Part shown: piece after piece, positions 1 to 11,514 of the stretch
How positions within the stretch are numbered: the first letter of the stretch is position 1
Layout of the letters: the number at the start of each line of letters is the position of its first letter
Assembly (NCBI GenBank): GCA_946902875.1
Contig: OX336339.1
Location: 26,319,349-26,383,348 of the forward strand
DNA from: Nematopogon swammerdamellus
Lineage: Eukaryota; Arthropoda; Insecta; Lepidoptera; Adelidae
Length of the DNA: 64,000 nucleotides
Direction of reading: 5' to 3'
Position numbers and translations under genes: made by a program
Notes under the pieces: model-generated
What the model saw: the letters and a program-made list of their open reading frames with translations, nothing else
Database searches by the model: none
Told to the model about the DNA's origin: nothing

Positions 1-281
1 GCAAGGTAGTATGTATAAGCACAGATTACTTAATAGTTACTTCGTGTATAAGTAAGCATACTCTCGACCGACCGACTCGATCGACCGATTCCGGTCCTCG
101 GCGATTATTGTTCTTACTGAATACAATCCTTCTTTGCCTTTGTACGTTGCCGCAGGCGGGCGCGGCGTCCTACGACTTGCGCGTGTTTATCCCACACACT
201 TCTGATTTATTAACTATTTTGACAAAGTATTTATAAACACTGAGATTGAGTTTTGGATCATTATTTATTATTTATTACAGT
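1..281. other. No recognised feature
   Basis: AT-rich sequence up to the first SINE. I see no open frame, repeat structure or RNA gene. Confidence 0.5.
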
Positions 282-667
282 CAGCCTCGATAGCTCAGTG
301 GTGCAGACAGTCAACTGTCGCTATTGAATGTTAAGCAACGCTGGGTGCGGTCAGTACTTGGATGGGTGACCGCTGACCGATGGAGGCTGACCGAGGTTCG
401 GATTCCTCGTAAAACTGTAGGTCCCTTCCCTCCTAATCTTACTTGGTGGTAGGGTTTAACCCGCCCGGGTTGGTACTACCGCACTGAATGAAACGCGTCG
501 GTCGAAACGGATGTAAATAGTTTGTGTTTTCCGACCAGTTCAGTGTAGCCGGCACGATAAAAGGAGGAAGCACTGACATGGCACCTAGTTCACCCGGTGT
601 TATGGGCTGACATCACGGACGCTGTAGATGATGTAGCCAACCGTTTCAGTTTCCATAAAAAAAAAAA
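282..667 (+). repeat. Full-length SINE with tRNA-like and 5S rRNA-like head
   Basis: The head starts with a tRNA-like box A (TAGCTCAGTGG at 291-301). It is followed at about 330-373 by a segment resembling the internal promoter region of 5S rRNA (GTTAAGCAACGCTGGGTGCG, then GTCAGTACTTGGATGGGTGA). The body continues through GTTCAGTGTAGCCGGCACGA and ends in an A-rich tail at 655-667. Related copies lie at 39011-39650, 45613-45865, 52484-53000 and 54475-54650. The 5S resemblance is seen directly; pol III transcription is inferred. Confidence 0.8.
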
Positions 668-675
668 CAACAAAA

Positions 676-1515
676 GTAAAATAAATTTTTTCCATACAAA
701 ATTTTAATACCTATTCTCAAAATGTATGGGGAAAATATTTTTTTTTTCTTCAAATTAAAAAGTCGTAGAACAAAAGTTTTTCGGTTTCATGTACAGAATC
801 ACCCCTTTCGGGTTTAGTGGTTGGGGGTGCAACACCGTGTATAGTTGTACTTGTACTACGTATTATCTAACTAAAGAACGGTTAATGACGACACCGCCGC
901 GCTGCCGCGCCGCCGCCCCGCGCCCCGGTGCGGCAGCGGCGGCGCCCAGCGGCGGCGGGGCCCGGCGGCGCGGCGCGGCGCGGCGTCTATAATGCGCGGG
1001 GCGGATCTCGGCGGTCCCCGCCGCAGCGGCTCGTCAGTGTTCTCCCTCGCACCCGCACCGTACTTGTAAAGGTAGTGTATGCGCGTGGACGACACGCCGA
1101 GATCCGTCCCGCGCCTTATACCAACGAGTCTTTCTTTCCTCACTATGCGGCCAGCGACATCTATTTTATAGACTAGCCTTTCCCATAAATCACTTCCGTA
1201 AAAACATGTCATCCATCGACCAAGTCAGCCAGCTACTTTCGCAATGACTGAAGCTTGTGTTATATTATATGGCTCAACTTATCGTCTTATGTCCGCAAAT
1301 ACGCGAGTGAGGAGCATTAATAAGACTATTATACAGTTTGTTGCAACCCCAACCACAATATCTGAAAGGGGGTAATTCTGTACTTTTGTTCTACGACTTT
1401 TTAATTTGAAGAAAAAAAATCATTTTTCCCATAACTACATTTTGAGAATTTTTATGGAAAAAATATATTTTTTTGTTTCAAATTTTTCTTTCGCCGCAGA
1501 TGTTATTTAGTTTCA
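676..1515. repeat. Foldback repeat with GC-rich centre
   Basis: Arms at about 690-860 and 1330-1490 are inverted copies: both hold AAATTAAAAAGTCGTAGAAC, one on each strand, and GGTTGGGGGTGCAAC versus GGTTGGGGTTGCAAC at the inner edge. The centre (about 870-1310) is GC-rich and has no convincing gene; open frames there are a product of base composition. A single arm-like copy occurs inside SRM intron 3 at 53260-53420. Confidence 0.6.
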
Positions 1516-1830
1516 CATATAGAATAACCCCCTGATGTCAGTTAAAAATATTGCGAGGACAATTTGCAACACCGTAAATATTCATTCACACACAGCATCT
1601 GATGGCTTGTATTGTAATGCGATATCGTTTGATTGGAAGTATGTATTTATGTTGACAAGTTTTGTTTCATTCCGCTATGCCGCTTCCGCATTTAGTTCAG
1701 TCTATGCGGCGCGGCGGCGCTGCTGTCAGCTGTTTGTTGCTGTGTGTGGTGTGGTGTGGTGTGTGTGACACACACACCACACCAAAGTGTGCTGCGGCGC
1801 TGCACGAATTGGCAACGTTGACATTCGAAA
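1516..1830. other. Non-coding, with a GT/AC simple palindrome
   Basis: No gene is seen. Positions 1741-1790 form a low-complexity palindrome of GTGTGG and CACACC units. Confidence 0.4.
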
Positions 1831-2057
1831 TCCTTACCTATAATAAAAGCCAACGTCTGCTTTCTGTCTGAGTGTATGTATTTCTGTCTGTCCGCTTATA
1901 ACTCGAGAACCACTGAACCGATTTTAATAAAAAAAATATACGGATAGCTTGATTCTTCCCATCAACTATAGGCTACTTACTATCACGCTAAATGGCTTAT
2001 TATGAGGTTAGCAGTGAAGTGAAATATGAGAGCGGGCGGAGCCGCGGGCACAGCTAG
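1831..2057 (+). mobile_element. Short non-autonomous Helitron-like element
   Basis: It begins TCCTTACCTATAATAAAA after an A. It ends with a GC-rich segment (GCGGGCGGAGCCGCGGGC) and CTAG at 2054-2057 before a T. A|TC...CTAG|T is the Helitron end and target signature. A closely related copy lies at 57173-57392 on the minus strand. Confidence 0.7.
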
Positions 2058-2352
2058 TTATATATAACTGCATAGGTAGGTAGGTACCTACTTACCTAAG
2101 GCCGCCTCGCCATTCCACTATCATTCATATATTCATAATATATCGTACTTCTATGTTCTCGTTTTTTATTCATAGAAATACGAGAATATTGCCGTCGCTC
2201 GCACAGACGCGTTGTGCGAGCGCGACGGCACTCGCACTATTTACTTGCGTGCGAGTGACGGAGACAAGTAGTGATGGGTCATTCCACAGAAATCCTAAGT
2301 AATACTTCTCTGATCTGTGGGTCATTCACTTTATCCTGTTGCAGGACCATAG

Positions 2353-2622
2353 TTTTTTTTTATATAATCCGATATGGATGACTGAGTCGGAGGGGCCAAA
2401 GCACATGCTCCGACCAGCCAATTTCACCTCCTAGAAGGCAGGTGCCATACCAGAGACTTCCCTTTTAGATTGCTGGCTATACTTGGATTAGAGGAGAACA
2501 CAGCCGAGTCGATCTTACATCCAGTACGGTGACCCAGTCGGCCACAATTTGAGCCTACCACCTAGTAAGGGGCAAGGGAAGGGACCTACAGTTTCACACC
2601 GGTAGTATACCCAATGATGTTT
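2353..2622 (-). repeat. SINE-like repeat, second family
   Basis: It shares long segments with 51263-51530 (same orientation) and 56200-56385 (opposite), including GAGTCGGAGGGGCCAAAGCA and CCTACCACCTAGTAAGGGGC. The T tract at 2354-2361 reads as a 3' poly-A tail on the minus strand. The CCTACCACCTAGTAAG segment also occurs in the tRNA/5S-headed SINE family. Confidence 0.65.
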
Positions 2623-2789
2623 TAAAGTAATACAGACACCAAGAAAATCATCAATGCAAAATGTATAATTGAAAATATCCAGCTTTCGCCATCTATCAAC
2701 AAGTAGCGGAATAATAATTGAACCTTCTCGAGTAACAGAACGTTTGAATAGCAACGTTTCGTAATAGTATAGCCAGTCACTCATAGATG

Positions 2790-3050
2790 GAGCTGTGTAG
2801 ACGGCCTAAAATACGATGTACCAAATTATCGACCCAAATTACGGATACCCAAAGTACGGCGCGACGCCGTATTCTAGTACATCGTATTTTAGGTCCGATA
2901 ATTTGGTACAAATTTTATGTACTAGAATCAATGGACCAAATTATCAGACCCAAATTATTGATACCCAAAATACGGTCTCGGGCCGGATTTTGGTACATTT
3001 TCATGTACCAAATTATCGGACCTAAAGTACGCGATCCCAAATTATATGCC
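2790..3050. repeat. Cluster of short direct and inverted repeats
   Basis: The motif GTACCAAATTATCGGACC and variants recur at least four times on both strands. A 17-bp inverted pair (CCTAAAATACGATGTAC / GTACATCGTATTTTAGG) spans about 2806-2893. No coding sequence is convincing. It may be a decayed foldback element. Confidence 0.5.
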
Positions 3051-3975
3051 ACCGCGTATCCTTTCTTTTCTTCACTTCGAATCACTCGCTCAAATTTGTT
3101 TCGATTGAAGTTTTTCTTTCGTTTGTTTTTTTTTTTGTGAGGTGCCGTACCAATACCATAGAGAATATCGACAAGCATCGATTTTGCCGGCACTTCACTT
3201 GCTTGGCTTAGCGTATTCGTGATTGTTGCAAACATTTTAGTTTTATCTCGCTCTAAACAAGCCATTAAAGGGAGATGAAACGGAAATTTTTGCCAAAAAT
3301 TTGTGTGCATTGCATACATGCATACACACTGTATGACATTGACAGTACAGCCAAGTCCCAAGCACCCACCAGCCGTGCCGCCCCGCCCGCCAGCATGAGA
3401 CAAAACAAACAGAAAAAGTTCTGTATGGCAATGACGTATCTTGCTGTATGGAATCTTCAATCAAGCTTCAGCTTCAATGAAAACGAATACACACACTGTG
3501 CATCAGCAATCAGCATCAGTAACTGTGACTGTGGCTCTACTAATGCACTAATCACGACTTGTCTCTCTCATCATTATCAAATAAAGTAGGGCAGGTCTTG
3601 AGTAGGATGCGCCCGCGCGCGACCGACCGACCGATGTGGCGTGGCTGGCGTGGCGTGGCATGGCGTGGCGTCATCGTCTTTATATTTACCCCTGGTAATT
3701 TTTTTTTAACCTCCAATAAGTCTCAGCTGATCTACAGCGCCATCGTTCCTTGGTTCTCTCCTGTGCCAGGCCCGGAGCGGAGTGCTTGGCTCGCCAAAAT
3801 AACCAACGAACTGACAACTAGGTTTTGTCTATGATATGGGGGTTTCCACAATATATTTATGGAATGACATTAGCTTATCTAGCATGAGGAATTTATCAGC
3901 GCATTCTTTTTACACGCGTCAAAATCCGCACCGCATTTGCTTTGCTGCGCAGGCATAGCAGGCAGACAGACCGAA
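3051..3975. other. Non-coding, no recognised feature
   Basis: No reliable gene or repeat is visible. GGCGTGGC-type simple repeats occur near 3636-3670. Open frames lack family features. Confidence 0.4.
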
Positions 3976-3997
3976 TAAAAAGCGGCCAAGTGCGTGT

Positions 3998-4028
<31 letters not shown>
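3976..4028 (-). repeat. Dispersed-repeat end plus 30-G tract
   Basis: GCGGCCAAGTGCGTGTC resembles the GGCCAAGTGCGAGTC terminus of a repeat family also seen at 7790-7826, 45893-45910 and 58150-58180. A run of about 30 G follows at 3999-4028. The facing end of this family (GGGTTCC...GGAACCCTAA) is near 7160-7187, so 3976-7187 may be one old, secondarily filled element. Confidence 0.5.
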
Positions 4029-4031
<3 letters not shown>

Positions 4032-4499
4032 CCAGGCGCAGTGTAAGGTTCCGTTCCGTTTCGAATATCTTACAATTGTAACACCACTACAATTTTTGGT
4101 CTGAAGAATTGTGATATGTATAGGTAGTTTTTAAGGGCATGCGCAAATATCCGGTAGTACTATTTTTCTCACAGTGATTTTTCAAAAATTACTCAGTTTT
4201 AATGTAAACTGAACTAAAATTCACTGAAAGGGCTATAGCAAACAGTACAGTCTGGGAGTAAACCTAAAAACTATTCATTACGTACTAGATACATGTCTCC
4301 TCTACTTCCATACCAAATTTTATTCGATTTTGTGGAATAGATATCCAACTAGAGCGGTTAATGTGACTAAAATAGAGAAATTTCAAAAAAAGTTAAAAAA
4401 AATCATAACTTCTAAACTATTGATTTTCGCGGAACTAATGTTCTTTTTAAATGAGTCAACATGATGTCCTCCATCTAAAAAAAATTTTTGGACCACTAT

Positions 4500-5455
4500 A
4501 ACTGGGCCACCCTGTATAAGGTGTTTCGTTAGTCATGTCCTTCGGGAGGGTTACATACAAACTCAAATAAACAGGTTACGCAAAAAAATAAACATATGTT
4601 TATAGGAGCATTTTTTCTTCTAACAAAAAAATAAAATCAAATAAATAGCTGTAAAAACCAATCATAGTGACCTTGTGACTAACTTACTACTCGCACACAA
4701 TGACATACGACCACTTGCGGGAACTAAAACAAGGACGTCTCTCATTGGTCATATTGCAACTCAATTCAAATGCTCGCTTCTGATTGGATATTAGACATAG
4801 CAGTTTTTGCAATCGACGCAGGACCACCTTTTGGTTACTACCTAAATGCCATAAAAGAAATTTTTTTTTTGAGATTCGACTTATTGCATGTACAGCGACG
4901 ATATTCTAAATTTGAAAATGCCCCCGAAAAAGCTCTCAATACGGGAAGCAAGTGCCCGTGTTGTCGTTCTGTTCTGTCGCTGTGCCTAATTTTGACCACA
5001 TTGTGAATTATTTGTATGACATGTGGTATACCGTTGGAAAGGGAATAAACTTGCGAATTTTTTAAAAGAAAATGAAGCTATCAATTGCGGTCAGTTTTTT
5101 TTTTAATGAATTAAGAAATTAAGATTCTGTCATATTTTTACTCGTTCTCGGGACTTTGGGAGGTCATATGACCTTTTCATGGTATTAACTTCATCAAATA
5201 ATATTTTTTCTAGAACAAGGATACATCGCAAAATTCAATAAATTTTATTTCGTGCTGATAAAATCTTAAACGAAAAAGTTACAAGGGTTTAAAGCTGGGA
5301 TTTTGGTAATTTTCAAAAATTCAGAAAAAAATCGTATCTCGATACCACGTGACATCTGACAAAAGGTATCATGGGTCAAAACGTTGCAAATGACCCCACT
5401 TGCCTACAAAGAAATTTTGTCGGACGATGTGCCGAACAGACAGCCTGTATACTAC
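4500..5455 (+). repeat. Dispersed non-coding repeat, inverted copy at 59840-60540
   Basis: It starts near CACCCTGTATAAGGTG and ends near GTGCCGAAC...CCTGTATAC. The reverse complement of 59840-60540 matches it, including CACGTGACATCTGACAAAAG versus a near-identical stretch at 59930-59950. No frame has recognisable protein features. Confidence 0.6.
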
Positions 5456-5489
5456 TGCTGTGAATTTTTTCACATATCTAATAATAACA

Positions 5490-6191
5490 ACCGTTTAGCT
5501 GGCAGGCGGTGGGGAGTCCCCCGCTGGGGACACTTGACTCTAACCACGTGTCCCCCTGTAAATGAATTATCCCTCAAAATGGCTAATGAAATTACATTTC
5601 TGGGATTAATATTTGATAATGGCTTAACCTGGAAGGCTCATATAGATAAACTAGCAGGCAAACTAAGCTCAGCCTGCTACGCTATAAAAAAAATTAAAGA
5701 GCTCTGCGGCATTCAAGCCGCAAAGACTGTATACTATATGCCTACTTTGACAGTCTTATGTCATATGGTTTAATGTTTTGGGGAAATGCAGCGGAATCAA
5801 ACCGAATATTTGTATTACAGAAAAGAGCCCTACGGTGTATACTAGGAATGAAACCTAGACACTTCGTTATGCATTTAATGAAATAGGAATAATGACTTTA
5901 CCTGGTGCCTACATCTTTCAAAACATTTGTTATGCAAGAAAGCATCTATTAGTCTCCACTTTTAACTCGGACAATCACAACTATAATACTAGACATAAGG
6001 ATAACCTACTGGGAATAAAACATAGGTTGTCTAAAATGTCAAAAAGTTTTATATGTAATAGTGTTAGATTTTATAACAAAATACCACAGGAAATAAGGAA
6101 TCTAGGTGAAAATTCTTTCAAAATAACCCTGAAAATGATATTAATATCATTACCAAATCATCAATACCAAAAAAAGCTATTACAGTATTAA
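5490..6191 (+). pseudogene. LINE reverse transcriptase C-terminal remnant
   Basis: About 5560-5770 encodes ITFLGLIFDNGLTWKAHIDK and a following helix, typical of the end of the RT domain in jockey-type LINEs. About 5892-6191 encodes NSVRFYNKIPQEIRNL, the usual C-terminal tail motif of such proteins. The reading frame is broken between 5770 and 5890. It is 5'-truncated and not functional. Confidence 0.7.
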
Positions 6192-7429
6192 AGATGGCTT
6201 AACTGACGAATTTTGTGATTCTGACACATAATAAATTAAGTACAAAAGTATGACATAACGTAATGTTCTCTACTAACTCTAAGACAATGGGTACTTGTGT
6301 ATCTATTTTTTTTTTTTACCCTCGACATTTTATACTACATTGTAGTATGTTACTTGCTTACTAACAAAATCAAATAATCACTTGATAAAATTTCTTATCA
6401 AATTTGACGATGACACTATACACCGGACTTTTTACATAATACCTATATACTTCAGAAGTTGTCAGAATCACATGATAAATAAATATAATTAATGATGCGA
6501 TATGAATGTAATTAATTAGTTATGCGATAACGACATGTGGTGGTTTGTGACAGAAACCAGTAGTCCATACAATTTCATAGTAAAAATGTTTTCACTTTGT
6601 CATGAATTGCTGCATGTCACAAATCAGCACATGCGTGTCTAGGCAGTGGCAAACATTTTTGTATAGACTAAGTGGACATTGAAAAAATTTCCAGTGAAGT
6701 TTCTTGTCAGTTCTTCTTCGCTGTGATAATCGAACTGGCGGAATGTTACAATGTAAATATGACAAATCTGAGCGCAGTTTACTGCCAATAGATGCTAAAT
6801 AAACAATAAACAACAACAACAAACAATAAACAATAACAAAAATTAGCACTTAAAAGCTTAATAATTCGCAAACGGAGGAAAAATGCTTTTCACAAACCAT
6901 TTTCCAAAGACCTATCCAACGACATCCCACATGATGGGATAGACGTCAAAAAAAAATCATCCCCACTTTAGGTGTAGGAGAGGTAAGTACCCTAAAAAAA
7001 ATTATTTCAAAATTTGTTATTTTAGCACTTTGTCGGCGTTATTAATATGTATAGTTATAGTTACCCATACCAACTTACAACTTTCTAGTACTAAGGGTAT
7101 CTGAGCTAAGCCACGGACAGACGGACAGACAGACAGACAGACGGATATGGCGAAACTATAAGGGTTCCTTGTTGACTACGGAACCCTAATAAACCGCACT
7201 GCGGTGCGTGTACTTTAATTAATTTCCATTACAGAATTTGCAGCGCGGTTTTATCCGCGCTGATTGGCGCTGATACATCGATATCTCGATGCGCTGATAA
7301 TATTTATTTGTAGTGTGTGCATTGACTTGTGTGTGCTAATTGACGTGCTAGGCCTACCTATAAAGTAGGTATAGGTTTTTACTAAGTTATAGAATACCTG
7401 GTTTTTAGATCAAATACCTTTGTTAAGGT
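6192..7429. other. Non-coding with dispersed-repeat remnants
   Basis: No gene is seen. ACAGACAGACAGACAGACGG and GGTTCCTTGTTGACTACGGA near 7120-7187 are remnants of the GGCCAAG-type family. Confidence 0.4.
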
Positions 7430-7830
7430 TACTTATCCGGTACAGGACCCTATTACTAAGCCTACCCGCGCCGCCGTCTGTCTGTCCGTACGTCCGTCCG
7501 TCTGTCCGAGGGGTGATCTCTTGAACCGTAATAGGTAACCCGTTGAAATGTTCACAGAATACTATGTGTTGTTATGGCCGATATAACAAATAATAAAAAT
7601 AACAAAAAGTAAAAAAATCACGGGGTTCCCATAGAAGAAACCAAAAAGTGTATGCGCGAGCGCCATTTACCGGATAAAGTGTGAAGCATTTTAACTAATC
7701 ATGACATTTAACTACCTAATATGAAGCATTTCATAACACGCCATAGATGGCTTGAGTGGCACTAACCATGACATGGTTATACGGGACCCTCGGTGCGCGA
7801 GTTCGACTCGCACTTGGCCGGTTTTTTTTG
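7430..7830 (+). repeat. GGCCAAG-type dispersed repeat
   Basis: It runs from CCGGTACAGGACCCTATTAC through a GTCTGTCTGTCCG tract to GTGCGCGAGTTCGACTCGCA and CTTGGCCGG. It matches 57820-58190 over most of its length (shared GAACCGTAATAGGTA and CCGTTGAAAT). It is non-coding. Confidence 0.6.
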
Positions 7831-7869
7831 ACACAAGTGAAAACAAATTGTCCGTGTAAATAATTTATA

Positions 7870-8515
7870 TTCTAAACCCCCGACGAAAAAAGAGGGGTGT
7901 TATAAAAGTTTACGTGTGTGTGTTTCTTTTATTATAAAGCTGGTTTAATCGGGATGGTTGTTAGGTATGTTTCTAATGAAGTAATTAAGTAATCAAAAAA
8001 TTAATTATCTTAAAAAAACTATTTAAAAAAAATAAAAACCGCCTTCCAAAATGTATGAAATTAAAAAAAAATCGAACCCTAGAGTTGAAGGCGGTGCTAA
8101 AGAAGGCTACAAAAATCACAAAGGTGATAGATAATCAACTCATGTTTTCTTTCATGCATCATTTTTGCTTGCTTTAGCAATGCCTTCAACTCTAGGGTTC
8201 GATTTGTTTTTATTTCATAAATTTTTGAAGGCGGTTTTATATTTTTTTAAATAGTTTTTTAGTTCACAGTTTTTTTTTGAAATTTTTTGCTATTAATGTA
8301 CTCGGCGGAATCGCTCGGCCTTCGGCCTCGCGATTCCGCCTCGCTATCCAATCCGATCTTGACCAAATTGAAATGGGACCACACTGGAAGCACAGGCTTT
8401 CAAATAAAAAAAGAATTTTCAAAATCGGTTCACCAGTCGAAAGTTCTGAGGTAACAAACATAAAAAAAAATACAGTCGAATTGAGAACCTCCTCCTTTTT
8501 TTGAAGTCGGTTAAA
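7870..8515 (+). repeat. Dispersed repeat enclosing a 200-bp hairpin
   Basis: The start AAACCCCCGACGAAAAAAGA recurs at 58643. The end TTTTTTGAAGTCGGTTAAAA is at 8496-8515. Inside, about 8038-8100 and 8178-8238 are inverted arms around ATCGAACCCTAGAGTTGAAG, with a loop of about 80 bp. A CGGCCTTCGGCCTCG block at 8318-8333 resembles the satellite unit near the window end. Confidence 0.5.
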
Positions 8516-8692
8516 AATAGGACATTTTGTGCTGTCCTCCTGACTCCCGTCATGTTATAGATTTGAAAATAATCTTAGGACAGAACATATTACATACAAA
8601 TAACAAGAAAACTCCCAATTTATATCATGGCCTCCTCCTGTTCGCCTTCGCCAAACCCGCCATACTCTCGCGGAACACCCGTTTGTAGTCGA

Positions 8693-8955
8693 CAGAAGAG
8701 TTCTTCGAACTGCACGATTCTCTAAATCGTTCTTGTGCCGCACTGCAAAGGTGTGGAACGGGCTCCCAGGAAATATCTTCCCCCACTCCTACAATCCACA
8801 GATCTTCAAATCGCGGGTTAATAGCCTTTCCCCAGCAACATTAGTCCACCTCCAAGCCGGACTGGCACCTCCTCAGGGGTGAAATTGGCTGTGCCTGAGG
8901 TTGCGACCTCGGACAGAGCCACCCAGTTCGGTAGCAATAAAAAAAAAAAAAAAAA
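8693..8955 (+). pseudogene. 5'-truncated LINE 3' end with poly-A
   Basis: It encodes a typical LINE C-terminal motif (FCRTAKVWNGLPGNIFPHSY), followed by a short 3' UTR and an A tail at about 8937-8955. A sister copy lies inside the ATG10 intron at 39078-39348. Confidence 0.7.
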
Positions 8956-9274
8956 TGGCATTGTATACAACACAGTGATATGCTATAAGTCAATGATACA
9001 ACATGGGACAGCAACATAGAAATAACTGGACAGGAAATTTGAAGAAAGAGTACTTTTAATAACCATGTCTTTTATTTAGGGACAATATAACTTAAAATTG
9101 ACTTATTGACTTAAAAAGAAAAATAAAGAATAAATATTTATCTTGTACAATTTATTATAAAAACACAAAACACAAAATTGGGACATATCTTAGGAAACCC
9201 AGGTACCACAAATTCACAAAACTTAAGACACATATTTTTGAACACACAAAATAGTATATTGTAATAATTAAAGT
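8956..9274. other. Non-coding AT-rich
   Basis: No recognisable gene or repeat is present up to the direct repeat that was the transposon target. Confidence 0.4.
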
Positions 9275-9301
9275 GTGTGCTTGGAGGCCTGCCTCCCGCC
9301 G
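9275..9301 (+). repeat. Left part of direct repeat DR1, split by transposon
   Basis: These 27 bp equal the start of DR2 (21346-21372). The rest of DR1 is at 20370-20498, beyond the foldback transposon. The last five bases (CGCCG, 9297-9301) are the target duplication. Confidence 0.85.
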
Positions 9302-9693
9302 CACTCTGGTTCGATACCTACGAAACGTGGACATGCACACTTTTTTTCGAATTTCGAATTTTTTTTTGCGGAATCTTATGTGTCGACTAAATACAAGGTG
9401 CTTTTATTATCTCGTGATTTTCTATAAAGTTGACGGTTACGGAGATAATCGACCGAATCTGATTTCGTTGTATGGAAATAGACACTTTTTATTAAATTTC
9501 TCGAAATGTTGAAATTTGTTAGAGTAGTGAGTTATATTAACGTATTCTACACATGAGCTCCGACACGACTGTAAAAAAAACTCATCCCGCTACGTCCCGC
9601 TTTTCGTTTTATTTACATTTAAATTTTTTTTTTCTTGCTTCTTTTGAAAATAAAAATAAAATACCATAGTGTGCCTACGTTACCAAACGAGTA

Positions 9694-9922
9694 TGTTATG
9701 ATTTTGAAAGTAAAACTGGACATTTTAAAAATATAGTTTTAGTTTTAAGGTGGCAACACGGGGGTAGGATAAAAAAAGGGCAGACGGGTAGCGAACGCGG
9801 ATTATTCTGGAGATAGACTCGAACTTGTGAAGGTGTGAAGAAAGACGATTTATTGTATTCGGTTGTGGAGGAAAAGTTAAATATATATTGTTGATTACTA
9901 CTGGCATTGTAGTATCATTTCA
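9694..9922 (+). repeat. 5' LTR
   Basis: It starts TGTTATGATT and ends CATTTCA. By eye it differs from the 3' LTR only by an indel in the A-rich stretch near 9770 (GGATAAAAAAAGGG here, GGATATAAAAAAAAGGG there). Confidence 0.9.
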
Positions 9923-9936
9923 ATTCAGAAGTGAAC

Positions 9937-9959
9937 ATGAACCGACAAGAAAAAAAAAG
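9937..9959 (+). CDS. Candidate first coding exon of gag-pol
   Basis: A 23-nt open stretch begins at ATG 9937, 14 bases after the LTR. It ends at AG|GTACGT, a strong splice donor, after 7 codons plus 2 bases. The acceptor at 11513-11514 restores the same frame as the large gag-pol ORF, with no stop in between. Splicing is inferred from sequence only; RNA data would decide. Confidence 0.55.
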
Positions 9960-11514
9960 GTACGTTTGAACAATCTTTTATTTTGCTAGACCACGATACG
10001 CCCACGCTATATTTCATGTAAATCTATGAAAATGCCTAGAACTGCTTCGTCCGCTGAACTACATAATATTTTCGATTGAACCGAAGTTGGTCCGAGCTAC
10101 GCAAGTGGCTATGAATTTGCATTGCATTTTGCAGCCGCTTGAGCGTTATTTTATTGTACACGTGTGGCATGAGCAACACAAGCCGTTTTCTTAGCAATTC
10201 CCTTGTGTTAATTGTACATATAATCTACCTACAAAAAGAAAATTAGTTCTCTTTATAATTATTATGCTTTGCTCAATCGGGTTTCAAGCTTGGATACTGT
10301 TGTTGCTAGTTTAGAGATACCTGTTGGCAACGATGATGTCCATATGTAGTAACAATCGTTATCGTTTTATTTTTCTAGGTAGGTTCTAGGTTATAAATAT
10401 GTAATACCCCATGCCCATTATACAATTATAGGTATTACGACATGACCACAGACTAGAGTACGAAAATGTTCCAGTTATTTAGGTATCTAGGTATCTAGAC
10501 TGCAACGTAGCGTGATAGCACTGTGTTTATTTTACGACTACTCGTATGATACCAACTTACCTACACCCTACAAAGCATTATGATGAACGTATCATTAATG
10601 AATTAAGTGTATATATCATTTACCACTGACCAGGTTATAAGTATTACAGTGTATGCATCTTTAGTGCGGGTTTCAAGGTCAGTATGAATTTTTACCTTAA
10701 TGATTGATTTTGATAATGATTATATTATTTCAATATATTTAATGAATTCTAGGGTTATCAAATTACGATATTCATAAAATGAAATGATTGCTAATGGAGT
10801 TAAAATGGACGAGATGTGTACGTTCACTGGATTATTGAGTGGATATGTTTTCCACTGGTTACTGAGTGAACTGCACGTCTACGTCGGATTGCTAAAAGGA
10901 TATTTCGGAGTGAGCCGTGCTCACTGGATTGAGTGGGCTTTGCCCGCTGGATTTTGGGCGGACTATGTATGACCGTCGGTTAACCATATTTTATGAAACT
11001 CATTTATTAAGTTTAAATGTTTGTTAGTTGTTATGTTTATGTTTATTACTGCAATACTTTATAATCACTTAAATTATTTCAAAATAAGATATTCATAAAA
11101 TGAAATGTTTGCCAATCGAGTTAAAATGGACGAGATGTGTACGTTCACTGGATTATTGAGTGGATATGTTTTCCACTGGTTGCTGAGTGAACTGCACGTC
11201 TACGTCGGATTGCTAAAAGGATTTTTGAGTGAGCCATGCTCACTGGATTGAGTGGGCTTTGCCCGCTGGATTTTGGGCGGACTTTGTATGACCGTTGGTT
11301 AACCATGTTTTATGAAACTTATTTATTCAGTTTAAATGTTTGTTTGTTGTTATGTTTATGTTTATTACTTCAATACATTATAATCACTTAAATTATTTCA
11401 AAATATGATTTTGAGCGCTACACAAAATAAACGCTTTTAAAGACATGCATGGGTTGCATTTATTTCCGAAAGGAAAACATTACGTGTATTACTGGCAAGT
11501 AAATTATATTTCAG
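9960..11514 (+). other. Candidate intron (long leader) of the Ty3-type element
   Basis: GTACGT at the 5' end and TTATATTTCAG at the 3' end. The stretch contains a tandem duplication (10768-11400) and is otherwise non-coding. If unspliced, translation of gag-pol would have to start at an internal ATG such as 11708 after a leader of about 1.8 kb. Confidence 0.5.
10768..11400 (+). repeat. Two tandem copies of a 320-bp unit in the leader
   Basis: Unit 1 starts at about 10768 and unit 2 at about 11088. Both hold GGACGAGATGTGTACGTTCA and CACTGGATTATTGAGTGGAT. Unit 1 has a 62-codon open frame (10784-10972) that is frameshifted in unit 2, so it is probably not a conserved protein. Confidence 0.85.

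Noticed and set aside
290..375. A genuine tRNA or 5S rRNA gene
   Set aside because: Only parts of each are present, followed by a SINE body and poly-A tail, and the same head recurs in other SINE copies.
10784..10972. 62-codon frame in the leader duplication
   Set aside because: Frameshifted in the second unit and without known features.
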